Source: Terasakiispira papahanaumokuakeensis
Lineage (GTDB): Bacteria; Pseudomonadota; Gammaproteobacteria; Pseudomonadales; Halomonadaceae
Assembly: GCF_001709345.1 (NCBI RefSeq)
Contig: NZ_MDTQ01000001.1
Location: forward strand, 558,001 to 622,000
Reading direction: 5' to 3'
Length of the DNA: 64,000 bases
The position numbers were made by a program, and so were the translations under genes. Shown here piece after piece: positions 1-8,400 of the stretch (position 1 is the first letter of the stretch; each line of letters begins with the position of its first letter). The notes below the pieces were generated by a model. The model was not told where the DNA came from and made no database searches. It saw only the letters and a program-made list of their open reading frames with translations.

Positions 1-654
1 GGGCGATATCAACAAGCTCGAGGAGCTTTGACGGGATTTATCCGGTCTGGTAGCGACTCTGACCTTCGCCGGGGGATTTCAAGCTTCGTTAAGAAGGGTA
101 TGGGAGGAGCTTCTAGAGCTGGGAGTCGCATGCGAACTAGCGCAATTGCGGCCTCTTCTTTGGGCGGGTTCTTGGCCACAGCCCGTGATGCTACAGATCC
201 AAGCATCAATGCATGGGTTGATTCAATTAAGCAGCGCGGACTTTCTGCGAAGAATACCGCTCTCGAAGTTGTGCAGAGGTTGATTCCATCTGGAGGTAGT
301 GTCGATGAAGAATCTGCAAAGCATGCCATGGATAATGCTATTGCACACCTTTATGAAATGGATCCGGCAACAGATATTTTTAACCTTACAGATGACCAGA
401 TCGCCAGTTTGATGGCGTACACAGTAGCTTTCGACGTTTATAACCGGGTCCAGCTTGAGCTGGGACGAGTCTTCGAGAAGCTTAAGTATGCTCCACAGCT
501 TGTACAAAATCGTTTGGGGCAGGTGCTCGACTACATCATAGTAGTCGTCAATAGGTCTATGGAAAAAGTCCGCGCTGGCGGGGTGGAACGCCCCATGCGA
601 GATATCGCAAATGCAGCGTTAAGAGATGCACTGACGGTGTTTGCTGAATCATGA
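1..654 (+). CDS. qatB: QatB, defence-system component (5' end outside window)
   Basis: The frame is open from base 1, so the gene begins before the window. The TTG at 28 is not a convincing start, because the residues before it (reading ARGAL) continue the Arg/Gly-rich region typical of QatB. About 217 codons are visible. A basic Gly/Ser/Arg-rich N-terminal part is followed by an acidic helical C-terminal domain ending in a block with DYIIVVV. QatB is the family of unknown biochemical role in the QatABCD anti-phage system. Assignment rests on this composition and on the order B-C-D. The stop overlaps the qatC start (ATGA), which implies translational coupling. The ATPase gene qatA is expected immediately upstream, outside the window. 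Confidence 0.75.
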   Translation, partial: GRYQQARGALTGFIRSGSDSDLRRGISSFVKKGMGGASRAGSRMRTSAIAASSLGGFLATARDATDPSINAWVDSIKQRGLSAKNTALEVVQRLIPSGGSVDEESAKHAMDNAIAHLYEMDPATDIFNLTDDQIASLMAYTVAFDVYNRVQLELGRVFEKLKYAPQLVQNRLGQVLDYIIVVVNRSMEKVRAGGVERPMRDIANAALRDALTVFAES

Positions 655-1907
655 AAATAATATGTTCTAGTGTTGATGAATTACCCACTTCATTGCCTCC
701 ACATGCACGCGCATTCACTTTCTTGGCTTCATCATCACAGCCAGAGGTTGGTCGAATCGCCCATGGCTGGGCCAAGAAATTAGAAAAAGCGGGCTACGCG
801 CCTTCAGTCCCTGTTTGGGACTTTGTGCTTTTTTGCTTCGCTGTCTACGCAGCCGATATAGCTGTCCTTCGTAAGGAAAGCGAGGATGGATGGACACGAC
901 AAATTGAGCTTGAAATAACTCTTAACGACCCGAGCCCATGGGAAAGAAACCGAAAGATCGCAGAGAATATGCTGCGGGTACTAACGGGTGATTTCTGGGA
1001 GCTTCGATTCCGTGAAGGCGGCCCAACTCCACCAAGAGGCCAGCGTCGACTCTGCGACCGTGACTGTGTAGCACTTCTTTCCGGTGGTCTCGACAGCTTG
1101 GTAGGTGGCATTGATATTGTTGCGAGCGGGCGAAGGCCGATTTTTGTATCGCAGCTTGCTTTTGAGGATTCAGCTCGGCAAGTTAGCTACGCCAGAGCAC
1201 TTGGTGGCGGCGACTGGCATCAGCAGTGGAGTCATCGTGTTGTATTTAAGGGAAAGAAAGAAACATCTACAAGAGCTCGTTCAATGGCCTTCTATGGCTT
1301 GGCTGTTCTTGCAACATCACTCCTTTCCAGCACACAGCCAGAGGTTCTAGTGCCAGAGAATGGTTTCATTAGCCTTAATCCGCCACTGCTACCTGGAAGG
1401 ATGTCTAGCCTCAGCACTAGAACTACACACCCGTTGTTCATGCGAATGCTACAGGAGTTGCTCAAAGGTTTAGATATCGAAGCGCGGTTGCACATGCCCT
1501 ATCGGTTCAAAACAAAAGGGGAAATGCTTCGAGAATGTTCCGATCAGGCAGCTCTCGAAAGGTATGCTTGTGACTCCACAAGCTGTGGCCGATTTCGGAC
1601 TTACAACCGAATGCATTGCGGACGCTGCGTACCGTGTATGGTTAGAAAAGCTGCAATTCATCACTGGGGGCTTGCCGACACGACAAAATACAAGTTTTCA
1701 TCTCTTTCCTCATCTGGCAAGACGAGCGCAGATGATCCCATGGCGGTAGCATGTGCGGTTCTTTCTGCTGAGCAGTCTGGCATTGACTCTTTTCTTGGGG
1801 CAACTCTTTCTTTTGCGCCTCTGGACGATCGTCAAAAATATCGACGTGTTATTGAGGAAGGGTTAAGAGAGCTCGCAGTGTTGCTTCGAAAAGATGGTGT
1901 GATCTAA
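651..1907 (+). CDS. qatC: QatC, QueC-like PP-loop enzyme of the Qat defence system
   Basis: The protein has 418 residues. A roughly 135-residue N-terminal part unlike QueC precedes a PP-loop ATP-pyrophosphatase motif, SGGLDS, at residues 144-149. A cysteine cluster follows near residues 307-329 (C312, C323, C326, C329 in the HCGRCVPC context), matching the zinc site of QueC. QueC makes 7-cyano-7-deazaguanine. QatC relatives are thought to modify a partner or small molecule in anti-phage defence, but the reaction is not shown by sequence. The start overlaps the qatB stop by 4 bases and the stop overlaps the qatD start by 1 base. A separate housekeeping queC lies at 19.7-20.4 kb, so this copy is not needed for queuosine synthesis. 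Confidence 0.88.
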   Translation: MKIICSSVDELPTSLPPHARAFTFLASSSQPEVGRIAHGWAKKLEKAGYAPSVPVWDFVLFCFAVYAADIAVLRKESEDGWTRQIELEITLNDPSPWERNRKIAENMLRVLTGDFWELRFREGGPTPPRGQRRLCDRDCVALLSGGLDSLVGGIDIVASGRRPIFVSQLAFEDSARQVSYARALGGGDWHQQWSHRVVFKGKKETSTRARSMAFYGLAVLATSLLSSTQPEVLVPENGFISLNPPLLPGRMSSLSTRTTHPLFMRMLQELLKGLDIEARLHMPYRFKTKGEMLRECSDQAALERYACDSTSCGRFRTYNRMHCGRCVPCMVRKAAIHHWGLADTTKYKFSSLSSSGKTSADDPMAVACAVLSAEQSGIDSFLGATLSFAPLDDRQKYRRVIEEGLRELAVLLRKDGVI

Positions 1908-2656
1908 TGGATTTTCATTGTCATCTAGACCTTTATCCTAATGCCTTGCAAGTCTACGCTGAGGCATTGGGATCGGTCGAATTTGTTTGGTTAGTGACTA
2001 CTAGTCCGAGAGCTTTCTCCGCTACCTCAAAGGTTCTTCCAGCGACAGAAAGTATATTTATATCCCCCGGCCTGCATCCAGAAGTTGCCGATAAGAAAGT
2101 TAATGAGCTAGATGTTTTACTTGCACAGATAGAAAGCTGTCCAGGCGTTGGAGAGATTGGCCTTGATGGTTCTCCACGTTATAGACAGTATAGAGATCTT
2201 CAGCGGCATATATTCCAATCGGTATTAAAACAATGCGTTGCGCTCGGAGGGCGCGTCCTAAGTATTCATTCTCGGGCAGCAGCGCGAGAAACATTAGATT
2301 ATCTTGAGACATACCCTGGATTTGGTACAGCCGTTCTTCACTGGTTCACGGATTCCACATCACAGCTTTTGCGTGCCAAGGAGCTAGGATGCTGGTTCAG
2401 CATTGGTCCTGCGATGCTGCATTCTGCTAACGGTAAGAAACTTGCCGGATTGATGCCAATGGATCGGGTAGTGCCGGAAAGCGATGGACCTTTCGCCAAG
2501 GTACAGGGCTCACCTGTAATGCCATGGGAAGCGATCACCGTGTCCATAAAACTTGCCGAGATTTGGGGCATAACTCTTGAGAGCTCAGCAAGGATTCTGA
2601 GGACAAACGGCTTGCGCCTAGCAGGCCTTCTTAAACCTACGGCAGGCGTTGAATAA
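1907..2656 (+). CDS. qatD: QatD, TatD-family metal-dependent hydrolase of the Qat system
   Basis: This is a 249-residue TatD-like nuclease. Metal-ligand motifs of the family are all visible: HCHLD at the N-terminus (H4, H6), GEIGLDG with the bridging Glu near residue 83, the histidines in SIHSR and LHWFT, and an Asp in PESDGP. It is therefore probably an active DNase or phosphoesterase. TatD enzymes are 3'-5' exonucleases. In the Qat system this member is the fourth gene and is required together with the ATPase, QatB and QatC. Its ATG overlaps the qatC TAA by one base. It is the last gene of the island operon, and only non-coding sequence separates it from the tRNA remnant. Confidence 0.88.
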   Translation: MDFHCHLDLYPNALQVYAEALGSVEFVWLVTTSPRAFSATSKVLPATESIFISPGLHPEVADKKVNELDVLLAQIESCPGVGEIGLDGSPRYRQYRDLQRHIFQSVLKQCVALGGRVLSIHSRAAARETLDYLETYPGFGTAVLHWFTDSTSQLLRAKELGCWFSIGPAMLHSANGKKLAGLMPMDRVVPESDGPFAKVQGSPVMPWEAITVSIKLAEIWGITLESSARILRTNGLRLAGLLKPTAGVE

Positions 2657-2950
2657 GCAGGTTGGTGAGTTGCTACTGTTAAGACGGTTTGGCCCCGTGT
2701 GAGTCACCCAGTCGCCGGATGGTGAGCTAAGCACAACCGAATCAGACGATGCAAAAGGTCTTTTTCTTGAGTTTAGCCAGCCCCTTGCGCGCCGGACAAC
2801 TACACTGCGTAAAGGTACATCACCGGTACACACACCAGCTTCGTGTGATATCCTCATCTTTCGCTAACCTACTGATTCCAAAGAATTGTACCTTTCGCTC
2901 GATTACGGTTGCTTTTCTTTGTCAATCAGTAACTTATTGTTTTAAAAGCT
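2657..2950. other. Non-coding island end between qatD and the tRNA fragment
   Basis: About 290 bases hold no convincing gene. Short open frames on both strands lack ribosome-binding sites and recognisable motifs. No clear Rho-independent terminator follows qatD. The last 60 bases before the tRNA fragment are AT-rich. This is the island's terminal segment and may contain integrase arm-type sites, which cannot be recognised by eye. Confidence 0.5.
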
Positions 2951-2951
2951 A

Positions 2952-2997
2952 ACTCATAATCCCTTGGTCGTAGGTTCAAGTCCTACTGGGCCCACCA
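2952..2997 (+). other. 3' half of a tRNA(CAU) gene: attachment-site scar of the island
   Basis: The sequence runs from the anticodon loop CTCATAA (anticodon CAT at 2955-2957) through the variable region, T-arm (GTAGG, TTCAAGT, CCTAC) and acceptor strand TGGGCCC to the discriminator A and CCA at 2997. The 5' half is missing. The bases before the loop (GCTAA) cannot pair with the 3' anticodon-stem strand TCCCT, and no D-arm is present. Such 3'-end fragments are left as direct repeats when an integrase uses a tRNA gene. The intact gene, elongator tRNA-Met or the tRNA-Ile read as AUA, should lie at the other island end, before base 1. Which of the two it is cannot be decided from this half. Confidence 0.85.
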
Positions 2998-3152
2998 TTT
3001 TCTCGTACCCTCCTCGTTCTACTGCCTCTCCCCATAGCCTGTTATGATCCTATCCTTGATGATGGGGCTGCCTTGTATGCCATCGTGTTCGTAAAACTGG
3101 CTTTTTCTCCATGAGAGATGATTACTTTCCTCTCCAACTAAGTGAGTCTTTT

Positions 3153-3509
3153 ATGTCTGACCCATTCAAGTCGCTTCACGATGCCATGAATCAGTTCGCC
3201 GCCGAGCGGGATTGGGATCAATTTCATTCGCCCAAGAATCTGGCCATGGCGTTAACAGTGGAGGCCGCTGAGTTACAGGAGTGCTTCCAATGGTTGACTG
3301 AAGCGCAGGCTAAGGATTTAGACGAGCAGCAGCTGGCCGCTGTGCGTGATGAAATTGCCGATGTTCAGCTCTATCTGGTCCGCTTGGCGGGTAAGTTGGG
3401 CGTGGATATCGAAGCGGCATGCTGGGCGAAGATGGAGAAAAATGTAGCGAAGTATCCAGCCGATAAAGTCCGAGGCAGTGCGAAAAAATATACGCATTAT
3501 CAGGATTGA
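3153..3509 (+). CDS. MazG-like nucleotide pyrophosphohydrolase
   Basis: This is a 118-residue all-alpha NTP pyrophosphatase of the MazG/dCTPase type. Visible signatures are the paired acidic motifs EAAELQECFQW and DEIADVQLY, which bind magnesium, followed by a KY.A.K.RG.A.KY tail typical of these short house-cleaning enzymes. The family hydrolyses non-canonical or excess dNTPs to NMP and pyrophosphate. An upstream in-frame ATG at 3111 has no ribosome-binding site; the ATG at 3153 follows AAGTGAG and gives the family's usual N-terminus. It is the first chromosomal gene after the tRNA scar, read alone, and is closed by a strong terminator. Confidence 0.85.
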   Translation: MSDPFKSLHDAMNQFAAERDWDQFHSPKNLAMALTVEAAELQECFQWLTEAQAKDLDEQQLAAVRDEIADVQLYLVRLAGKLGVDIEAACWAKMEKNVAKYPADKVRGSAKKYTHYQD

Positions 3510-3603
3510 CGTGATGGGGGCCGTTTAGCCCTTTGCAGCAGCCTTTCTAGCCTTGTCTTGCAGTTGGTATTGAGTATCCCTCCGGATGGTGAAAGCACTC
3601 AGA

Positions 3604-3646
3604 ATATACGCCCTGCTGAAAGCTCAGCAGGGCGTATATTTTTTCC
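3604..3646 (+). terminator. Rho-independent terminator of the MazG-like gene
   Basis: A perfect 16-bp inverted repeat (3604-3619 with 3624-3639) encloses a 4-base loop and is followed by a T-rich run. It lies between convergent genes, but the minus strand has no T run, so it mainly serves the plus-strand gene. Confidence 0.88.
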
Positions 3647-3652
3647 TTTTCC

Positions 3653-5632
3653 TTAACGCAAGGAAATCATCGGCAGTACCACATCATCCAGCAGGCCCGT
3701 TGGATAATGCAAATTCATGACCGATTGCATGCCCAGCAAGAAGACGGCAACGCCGAGTGTGAAGAGCCCAGCGAACTTCGCTGACTTCCGCGCGATGAAC
3801 AGTTGGAAGCCAAGGCAGAATAACAGTGCTGTGGTGACGAAGCCTTGGAGTGCGCTGACACCGATGAGTATAAAGAAGCCCAACATCACGCCGAGTGCTT
3901 TGAATGTGGGTTGCTGGACGCGAATCATGCCACGGCGCCAGCCATTAAAGATGACCGCGATCACAGACACTAACGTGATAAATGCGGCCAGTGTCGGAAA
4001 GGCTTTACCTAATGGCATCAGATCTCGGACATCATAAAGTGCCCACAGGCTCACAACGGCCATCATCGTTAACAGTAAGGCATCGATGCCTCCAAAGCCG
4101 CGTGACGCGAGCACATCTTCTTGCGGGGACGGAGCGGCTTCGATGGCATCATGGGTTTGATCCCGGCGTATGATCGCCTTGCGGATGACCGGTAGGAAGA
4201 AAGCCAGCAGTATCAGGCCAAGTATGATCAGTACACCTGGGCGTAGGAATGCTTCAGCACCATGGAACTGCATGCTTTGGTAGAAGTAGTTTTCTGCGCC
4301 TGGAGCCAGTACAAATCCGATCAGGAACGCTGGGCGGGACCAGCCTGCACTCTTGAACAAGACCCCGATCATACCGATCATACCGAGTGCCACCCAATCC
4401 CCGAGTGAGCGACTGGCCTGATAGGCTGCGAACAGGATTAGAATCGTGATGGCGGGTGCCAGTATGGCGAAGGGCACTCGGGTCAGTTGTGCGACAGGGC
4501 GTGCCAATACCAAGCACAGGCCTGCTCCCAGGATATTGGCCAGTGCCAGCGACCAGATAATGGTGTAGGTCATATCGAGATGGGTGGTGATCATCGACAC
4601 GCCTGGCTCCAGCCCCAGAAGCAGTAAGCCCCCTAGGAATACGGCGGCAGTCCCTGAGCCCGGCACCCCAAACAGCAAGGTCGGTACCATAGCGCCACAG
4701 GCGCAGGCATTGTTGGCTGATTCTGGCGCGATAACGCCTCGAATATCACCTTTACCGAATTGGCTCGGATCTTTGGCGCTCTTGAGCGCAAAGCCGTAGG
4801 TAATCCAGTCGACGACAGAGCCCGCTAGGCCGGGAATGGTGCCGACCAGGCTGCCAATCCCGGCACAGCGGGCAACCAGCCATTTGTTCTTGAAGACATC
4901 CTTGATGCCCGTCGACCAGCCCTTGCCGAGATGGGCATGGCCATCTTTGGCGATGCTGCCACGGCTCAGTAGCAGTTCAACGATTTCCGGCAGGGCAAAG
5001 ATGCCAAGGCCTACGACGATCAGTGGTATGCCATCATATAGATAGTCGATATCCAGGTTCATGCGGTATTCGCCCGTTGCCGGAGCCGCGCCGATGGCGC
5101 CGACTAGAAGGCCAAGACCGCAGGCCGCGGTGCCCTTGAACAGGTTTCCGCCGGACAGAACGGCGACCATGGTCAGCCCGAGTAGCGTCAGCACGAATAG
5201 CTCTGCTGATGAGAAGGCCAGGACTAAAGGGCGGGCGATGAGAATAAAACCGGTCAGAATGATGGCACCGATGACACCACCACAAAGAGAAGAAAGGAAC
5301 GCACTGGTCAGCGCGCGCGCGGCCTGACCTTTTCTAGCCAGGGGAAAGCCATCCAGCACTGTCGCTTGCGAGGCGCTGGAGCCGGGGATACCCATCAGTA
5401 CCGAAGCGAAGGTATCCCCTGTCGGGATGACCGCCACAAGGCCCATCAGCATGCCCAGTGCGTACCCGGGATCAAGACCATAGAGAAAGGGCAGGAGTAA
5501 TGCCATACCCGCTATGCCACCCAGGCCTGGGATAATACCGACCAGCAGGCCGGTGAAGATGCCGACGATCATAAACAGCAGATGCGTCAGCGTGAAAACG
5601 TGTCCTAGACTGGACAGAAGAGTGTCGATCAT
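3653..5632 (-). CDS. tctA: Tripartite tricarboxylate transporter: TctA permease fused to a TctB-like domain
   Basis: The 659-residue membrane protein is about 150 residues longer than usual TctA (about 500). Residues 1-490 are the large TctA subunit with the family signatures GIIPGLGG and GIPGSSASQATVLDG and about ten hydrophobic segments. After a charged linker (about 490-512) come four more hydrophobic helices with the pattern of the small TctB subunit. No separate tctB exists between this gene and tctC, which supports a fusion. With TctC it imports a carboxylate such as a tricarboxylate using the ion gradient. It is the last gene of tctC-tctA, 179 bases after tctC. Confidence 0.85.
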   Translation of the reverse strand: MIDTLLSSLGHVFTLTHLLFMIVGIFTGLLVGIIPGLGGIAGMALLLPFLYGLDPGYALGMLMGLVAVIPTGDTFASVLMGIPGSSASQATVLDGFPLARKGQAARALTSAFLSSLCGGVIGAIILTGFILIARPLVLAFSSAELFVLTLLGLTMVAVLSGGNLFKGTAACGLGLLVGAIGAAPATGEYRMNLDIDYLYDGIPLIVVGLGIFALPEIVELLLSRGSIAKDGHAHLGKGWSTGIKDVFKNKWLVARCAGIGSLVGTIPGLAGSVVDWITYGFALKSAKDPSQFGKGDIRGVIAPESANNACACGAMVPTLLFGVPGSGTAAVFLGGLLLLGLEPGVSMITTHLDMTYTIIWSLALANILGAGLCLVLARPVAQLTRVPFAILAPAITILILFAAYQASRSLGDWVALGMIGMIGVLFKSAGWSRPAFLIGFVLAPGAENYFYQSMQFHGAEAFLRPGVLIILGLILLAFFLPVIRKAIIRRDQTHDAIEAAPSPQEDVLASRGFGGIDALLLTMMAVVSLWALYDVRDLMPLGKAFPTLAAFITLVSVIAVIFNGWRRGMIRVQQPTFKALGVMLGFFILIGVSALQGFVTTALLFCLGFQLFIARKSAKFAGLFTLGVAVFLLGMQSVMNLHYPTGLLDDVVLPMISLR

Positions 5633-5686
5633 CGGGGTACTTAACCTCTTATTCTTATCGGAGCCTAGGTGCTCTCAATGGCTTAA

Positions 5687-5708
5687 CCGGGCCACTGCCC
5701 GGCCCGGT
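5687..5708. other. GC-rich hairpin between tctC and tctA
   Basis: CCGGGC and GCCCGG pair over a 4-base loop (5687-5702). A slightly longer alternative uses GCCCGGT at 5702-5708. No T run follows on the minus strand, so it looks more like an mRNA-stabilising or partial attenuation hairpin, leaving more TctC than permease, than a terminator. Confidence 0.45.
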
Positions 5709-5795
5709 CATCCTATTGCGAGAGCGCCCCTTTGAACCCGGCTTCGCTGGCATTGATTCAAGCCTGTGGCTATAAGGTGCGAGCAGGCCTACGTT

Positions 5796-5824
5796 TTAAC
5801 GTGACTGAGCTTTAGCGTGACTGC
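5796..5824. repeat. Two-copy 16-bp tandem repeat at the tctC 3' end
   Basis: CGTGACTG occurs at 5800-5807 and again at 5816-5823, with similar flanks. It straddles the tctC stop codon and belongs to the series of short boundary duplications seen throughout the window. Confidence 0.5.
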
Positions 5825-6987
5825 AGGCGGATATGATGGCGCTCCATCAACCACTGCTTAACCCATTCATGTTGGGTTTCGCTCAACTGCATGGCGCTCT
5901 GCAAATGTGCTGCTGCTTTTTGACCGACCATCAGCTTGTAAGGCCCGATTTTCTGTTCAGCTTCTTTGAGAAAGGCGGGGTCATCGGCCAGTGTGCGGGC
6001 AGCTTGACGGTATTGCTCCAACAGTTGGGGATCGACATCCTTAGGCACTAGCAGCATTTTTTGCATGGCGTAACCTGAGGCGAAGAACTTATGGAAAATC
6101 TGATACGCCTCGTCATTACGCGAGTGGCCGGACTGAGCCAGGTAGAGTTCTGAGAAGGTCGGCAAGTCAGGGAAGGAAGGATCGCGCTCAATATGGCCGT
6201 CCTCATTCATCATGCCGAGACTGAACAAGGGCACGGCTTGCCCGGCCTCGATCAATGGCGTGACATTGCTCTTGTAGGCCGAGGTGGTTTGGAAGTCGAG
6301 GGCGACTTCACCACGTTCAAAGGCAAGGCGTCCCTCACCACGACTTTTCATGCCAAATACTGGGCTGATCTTGAAACCGAGCATATCAAAGGCCATCAAT
6401 ACCGGCATTTCAAGCCCGGTCGGGGTTTGGCCTGCAAACTTCACTTCTTCTGATGCGAGTTTTTTCAGCACGCTATCGCTATCTTGTCCCAGTGAACTTG
6501 AGGCATAGACGACGCCACCTGTCGGTGCGGCTAAGATCAGCTCCCAGTCGGCATAGTGGTAGCGTACTCGGCGATCACGCAGCATCGCCGGATACTGGGT
6601 CGAAGCCGAAGTGACGATCATCTCATCGCCGTCGGCGTCAGCGCGCTTACTGAAGAGGTTAACGCCAGTGATTGAACCGCCGCCGGGCACATTATCGATG
6701 ACCACCGTTGGTTGGCCGGGTAGGTCTTGGGTCACCCAGTTGGACATGAAGCGTGCCCAAACATCGGTACCGCCACCCACACCGAAAGGGACGGTCCAGG
6801 TCAATGTATCGGGCACTTCCACATTAGCGTGAGCGACGGAAGAAAGCGGCAGCACGCCCATGACAGGTAATAAACAGGCGAGTACGGTCTTAAGTGAATG
6901 CTTGAGACTCATACGCTTGAAGCTCGTGCACTTGACATTCCGGTGCTTGAGATTCCGGTGCTTGGAAAGCCCTAAGGTATTAGACAT
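5812..6987 (-). CDS. tctC: TctC-family periplasmic carboxylate-binding protein
   Basis: This is the 391-residue extracytoplasmic solute-binding protein of the tripartite tricarboxylate transporter. A hydrophobic signal segment (around LKTVLACLLPVMGVLPLS, ending SVAHA) is followed by the TctC hallmark VPFGVGGGTDVWAR and a middle FAGQTPTGLEMP region. The start at 6987 has AGGAG upstream; the longer frame from 7023 begins earlier without good support. Before the signal peptide is an odd basic stretch of about 28 residues (KHRNLKHRNVK...). It is encoded by a 15-bp tandem duplication, so true translation may instead begin at the ATG just before the signal segment (MSLKHSLK). Substrate is unknown but is likely a di- or tricarboxylate, given the adjacent isomerase. 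Confidence 0.87.
   Translation of the reverse strand: MSNTLGLSKHRNLKHRNVKCTSFKRMSLKHSLKTVLACLLPVMGVLPLSSVAHANVEVPDTLTWTVPFGVGGGTDVWARFMSNWVTQDLPGQPTVVIDNVPGGGSITGVNLFSKRADADGDEMIVTSASTQYPAMLRDRRVRYHYADWELILAAPTGGVVYASSSLGQDSDSVLKKLASEEVKFAGQTPTGLEMPVLMAFDMLGFKISPVFGMKSRGEGRLAFERGEVALDFQTTSAYKSNVTPLIEAGQAVPLFSLGMMNEDGHIERDPSFPDLPTFSELYLAQSGHSRNDEAYQIFHKFFASGYAMQKMLLVPKDVDPQLLEQYRQAARTLADDPAFLKEAEQKIGPYKLMVGQKAAAHLQSAMQLSETQHEWVKQWLMERHHIRLQSR
6914..6966. repeat. 15-bp tandem repeat inside the tctC leader
   Basis: ATTCCGGTGCTTG occurs exactly at 6937-6949 and 6952-6964 (period 15), with decayed GCTTGA-like copies beside it. It sits in the first codons of the tctC frame and encodes the repeated KHRN units. 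Confidence 0.8.
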
Positions 6988-7099
6988 GATCTGACTCCTG
7001 ATTGTTGTTGTAGGTGTTATCATCCAGTGGCACTGTTTACATGCTTGGACAGGCCATTAAGTTGTTATTTAATTCAGTCGTTATTCAATCGATCTAAAA

Positions 7100-8266
7100 T
7101 CAATCCACTGCACACTTTTTCGAGTAATGAACGGTGGCTGATGATGGTGCTAGGGTATGTTCCGGCATTGCCAGCGAACTGGGAAGGTCGACGAAGACCT
7201 CACCGCTCATAATTTTGCGTGCTGTGCGTAGAAGCGAGACACGGCTGGGCGTCATGGGGTCGTTATTGGCATGCTCGACCTCGACATCCAGGAAACCGGC
7301 GGGATGCTCTAGTTGTACCTGCGTGGCGAGCGCTCCTGGTGCCAAGACGCCTGCCTCCACGGCCACACGCTGGGCCAAGCTGCCTTCAATACTGGTGGCA
7401 ACAGCCAGTGTGATGGCACCGGTAACGGCCAATGCCGCGTGACAGCGATGAGGTACAAAGTAACGCGTACATAAGGTGCCGCTTTCTGTGCGCGGCGCAG
7501 ACAGGATGACGGGCTTGGGCAGTACCGAGCCGCTGACATCCCCCATCCCCATCAATTTGCCCGCTTTCAGACGAATCTGCTCAAGACGTGCCATGGCTTC
7601 CAGGTTGGCATCCATCTCTTCGGGCTTTTCATTGCCCGCCCAGCCCAGACTAGCGCCTTCGATCAGTACGACTGGCGTAGCAGAATCAAGACATGTGACC
7701 TCCACGCCATCAATAACATCAATGACCTGACCGGTCGGCAGCAGTTTTCCCGTCTTAGCCCCCACTGCGCCGAGAAAGCCCAGTTTGATGGCACTGCCGG
7801 CACCAGGGACGCCACTGATATGGGTATCGCCTTGGTAAACGACTTGGCCATTGGGGGTCGGCACTAGGCTATCAATCAAAGTGCGCGTATTGAGGTTGTG
7901 AATTCTTAGGTGAGTGAGATCGCCATTGGCTGCAATCATGCCACTCTCGATGGCATAAGGGCCGACCGCGGCCAGCATGTTGCCGCAATTGGGAGAAAAG
8001 TCGACCTGATCACCTTCAATGCCCACCTGGGCGAATAGATAGTCGACATCGGCCTCCGGGTGAGTGGAGGGGCCGACCAGTGCGACTTTACTGGTGAGCG
8101 AGTTGCCGCCGCCAATACCATCGATCTGTAGGACATGGCCTGAGCCCATGACTTTGCGTAGCACCTCGCGGCGTCCCTCTTGGTTGTCAGGTAGATGATC
8201 CAGCCTTAGGAAGGGGCCTCTAGAGGTACCGCCACGCAGGATCATACAAGGAAGTGAATGCATCAT
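7100..8266 (-). CDS. PrpF/GalD-family isomerase (4-oxalomesaconate tautomerase-like)
   Basis: The 388-residue PrpF-fold protein shows the family signatures MILRGGTSRG at the N-terminus, DGIGGG, and NCGNMLAAVGPYAIE near residue 95, which holds the catalytic cysteine. The family includes GalD, which tautomerises 4-oxalomesaconate in gallate breakdown, and PrpF, which isomerises aconitates in the methylcitrate cycle. No methylcitrate genes are nearby, and the gene stands beside a tricarboxylate transporter and a divergent LysR gene. A GalD-like role on an imported tricarboxylate is therefore the better guess, though the substrate cannot be fixed from sequence. GAGGAG precedes the start, and the gene is probably cotranscribed with tctC. 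Confidence 0.82.
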   Translation of the reverse strand: MMHSLPCMILRGGTSRGPFLRLDHLPDNQEGRREVLRKVMGSGHVLQIDGIGGGNSLTSKVALVGPSTHPEADVDYLFAQVGIEGDQVDFSPNCGNMLAAVGPYAIESGMIAANGDLTHLRIHNLNTRTLIDSLVPTPNGQVVYQGDTHISGVPGAGSAIKLGFLGAVGAKTGKLLPTGQVIDVIDGVEVTCLDSATPVVLIEGASLGWAGNEKPEEMDANLEAMARLEQIRLKAGKLMGMGDVSGSVLPKPVILSAPRTESGTLCTRYFVPHRCHAALAVTGAITLAVATSIEGSLAQRVAVEAGVLAPGALATQVQLEHPAGFLDVEVEHANNDPMTPSRVSLLRTARKIMSGEVFVDLPSSLAMPEHTLAPSSATVHYSKKCAVD

Positions 8267-8366
8267 GTTGTTACGCGCTCCTCTTTGTTTGCGCCTTCAT
8301 GAAGCATCCCAGTGGTTGATATATGCATCAAATGCAAATAAAAGCTAGAATATAACCGTTTTTCGC

Positions 8367-8389
8367 ATTAATCCGAATAATGGATCAAT
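8367..8389. promoter_or_regulatory. Candidate LysR-type operator in the divergent promoter region
   Basis: ATTAATCC and GGATCAAT form an imperfect inverted repeat (7 of 8 pairs) 12-34 bases before the LysR start, in the 134-base gap between divergent genes. This is where an autoregulating LysR protein normally binds. The match is by eye only. Confidence 0.35.
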
Positions 8390-8400
8390 AGGATTATTTT

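Noticed and set aside
1-654. Treating the TTG at 28 as a true qatB start
   Set aside because: The frame stays open to base 1 and the upstream residues fit the QatB N-terminal region, so the gene is cut by the window edge.
2749-2952. 67-codon plus-strand frame before the tRNA fragment
   Set aside because: No ribosome-binding site, no family features, and it ends at the island junction; more likely chance.
2941-2997. A complete tRNA gene at the junction
   Set aside because: The 5' acceptor, D-arm and 5' anticodon stem are missing; the bases before the anticodon loop cannot pair with the 3' stem strand.
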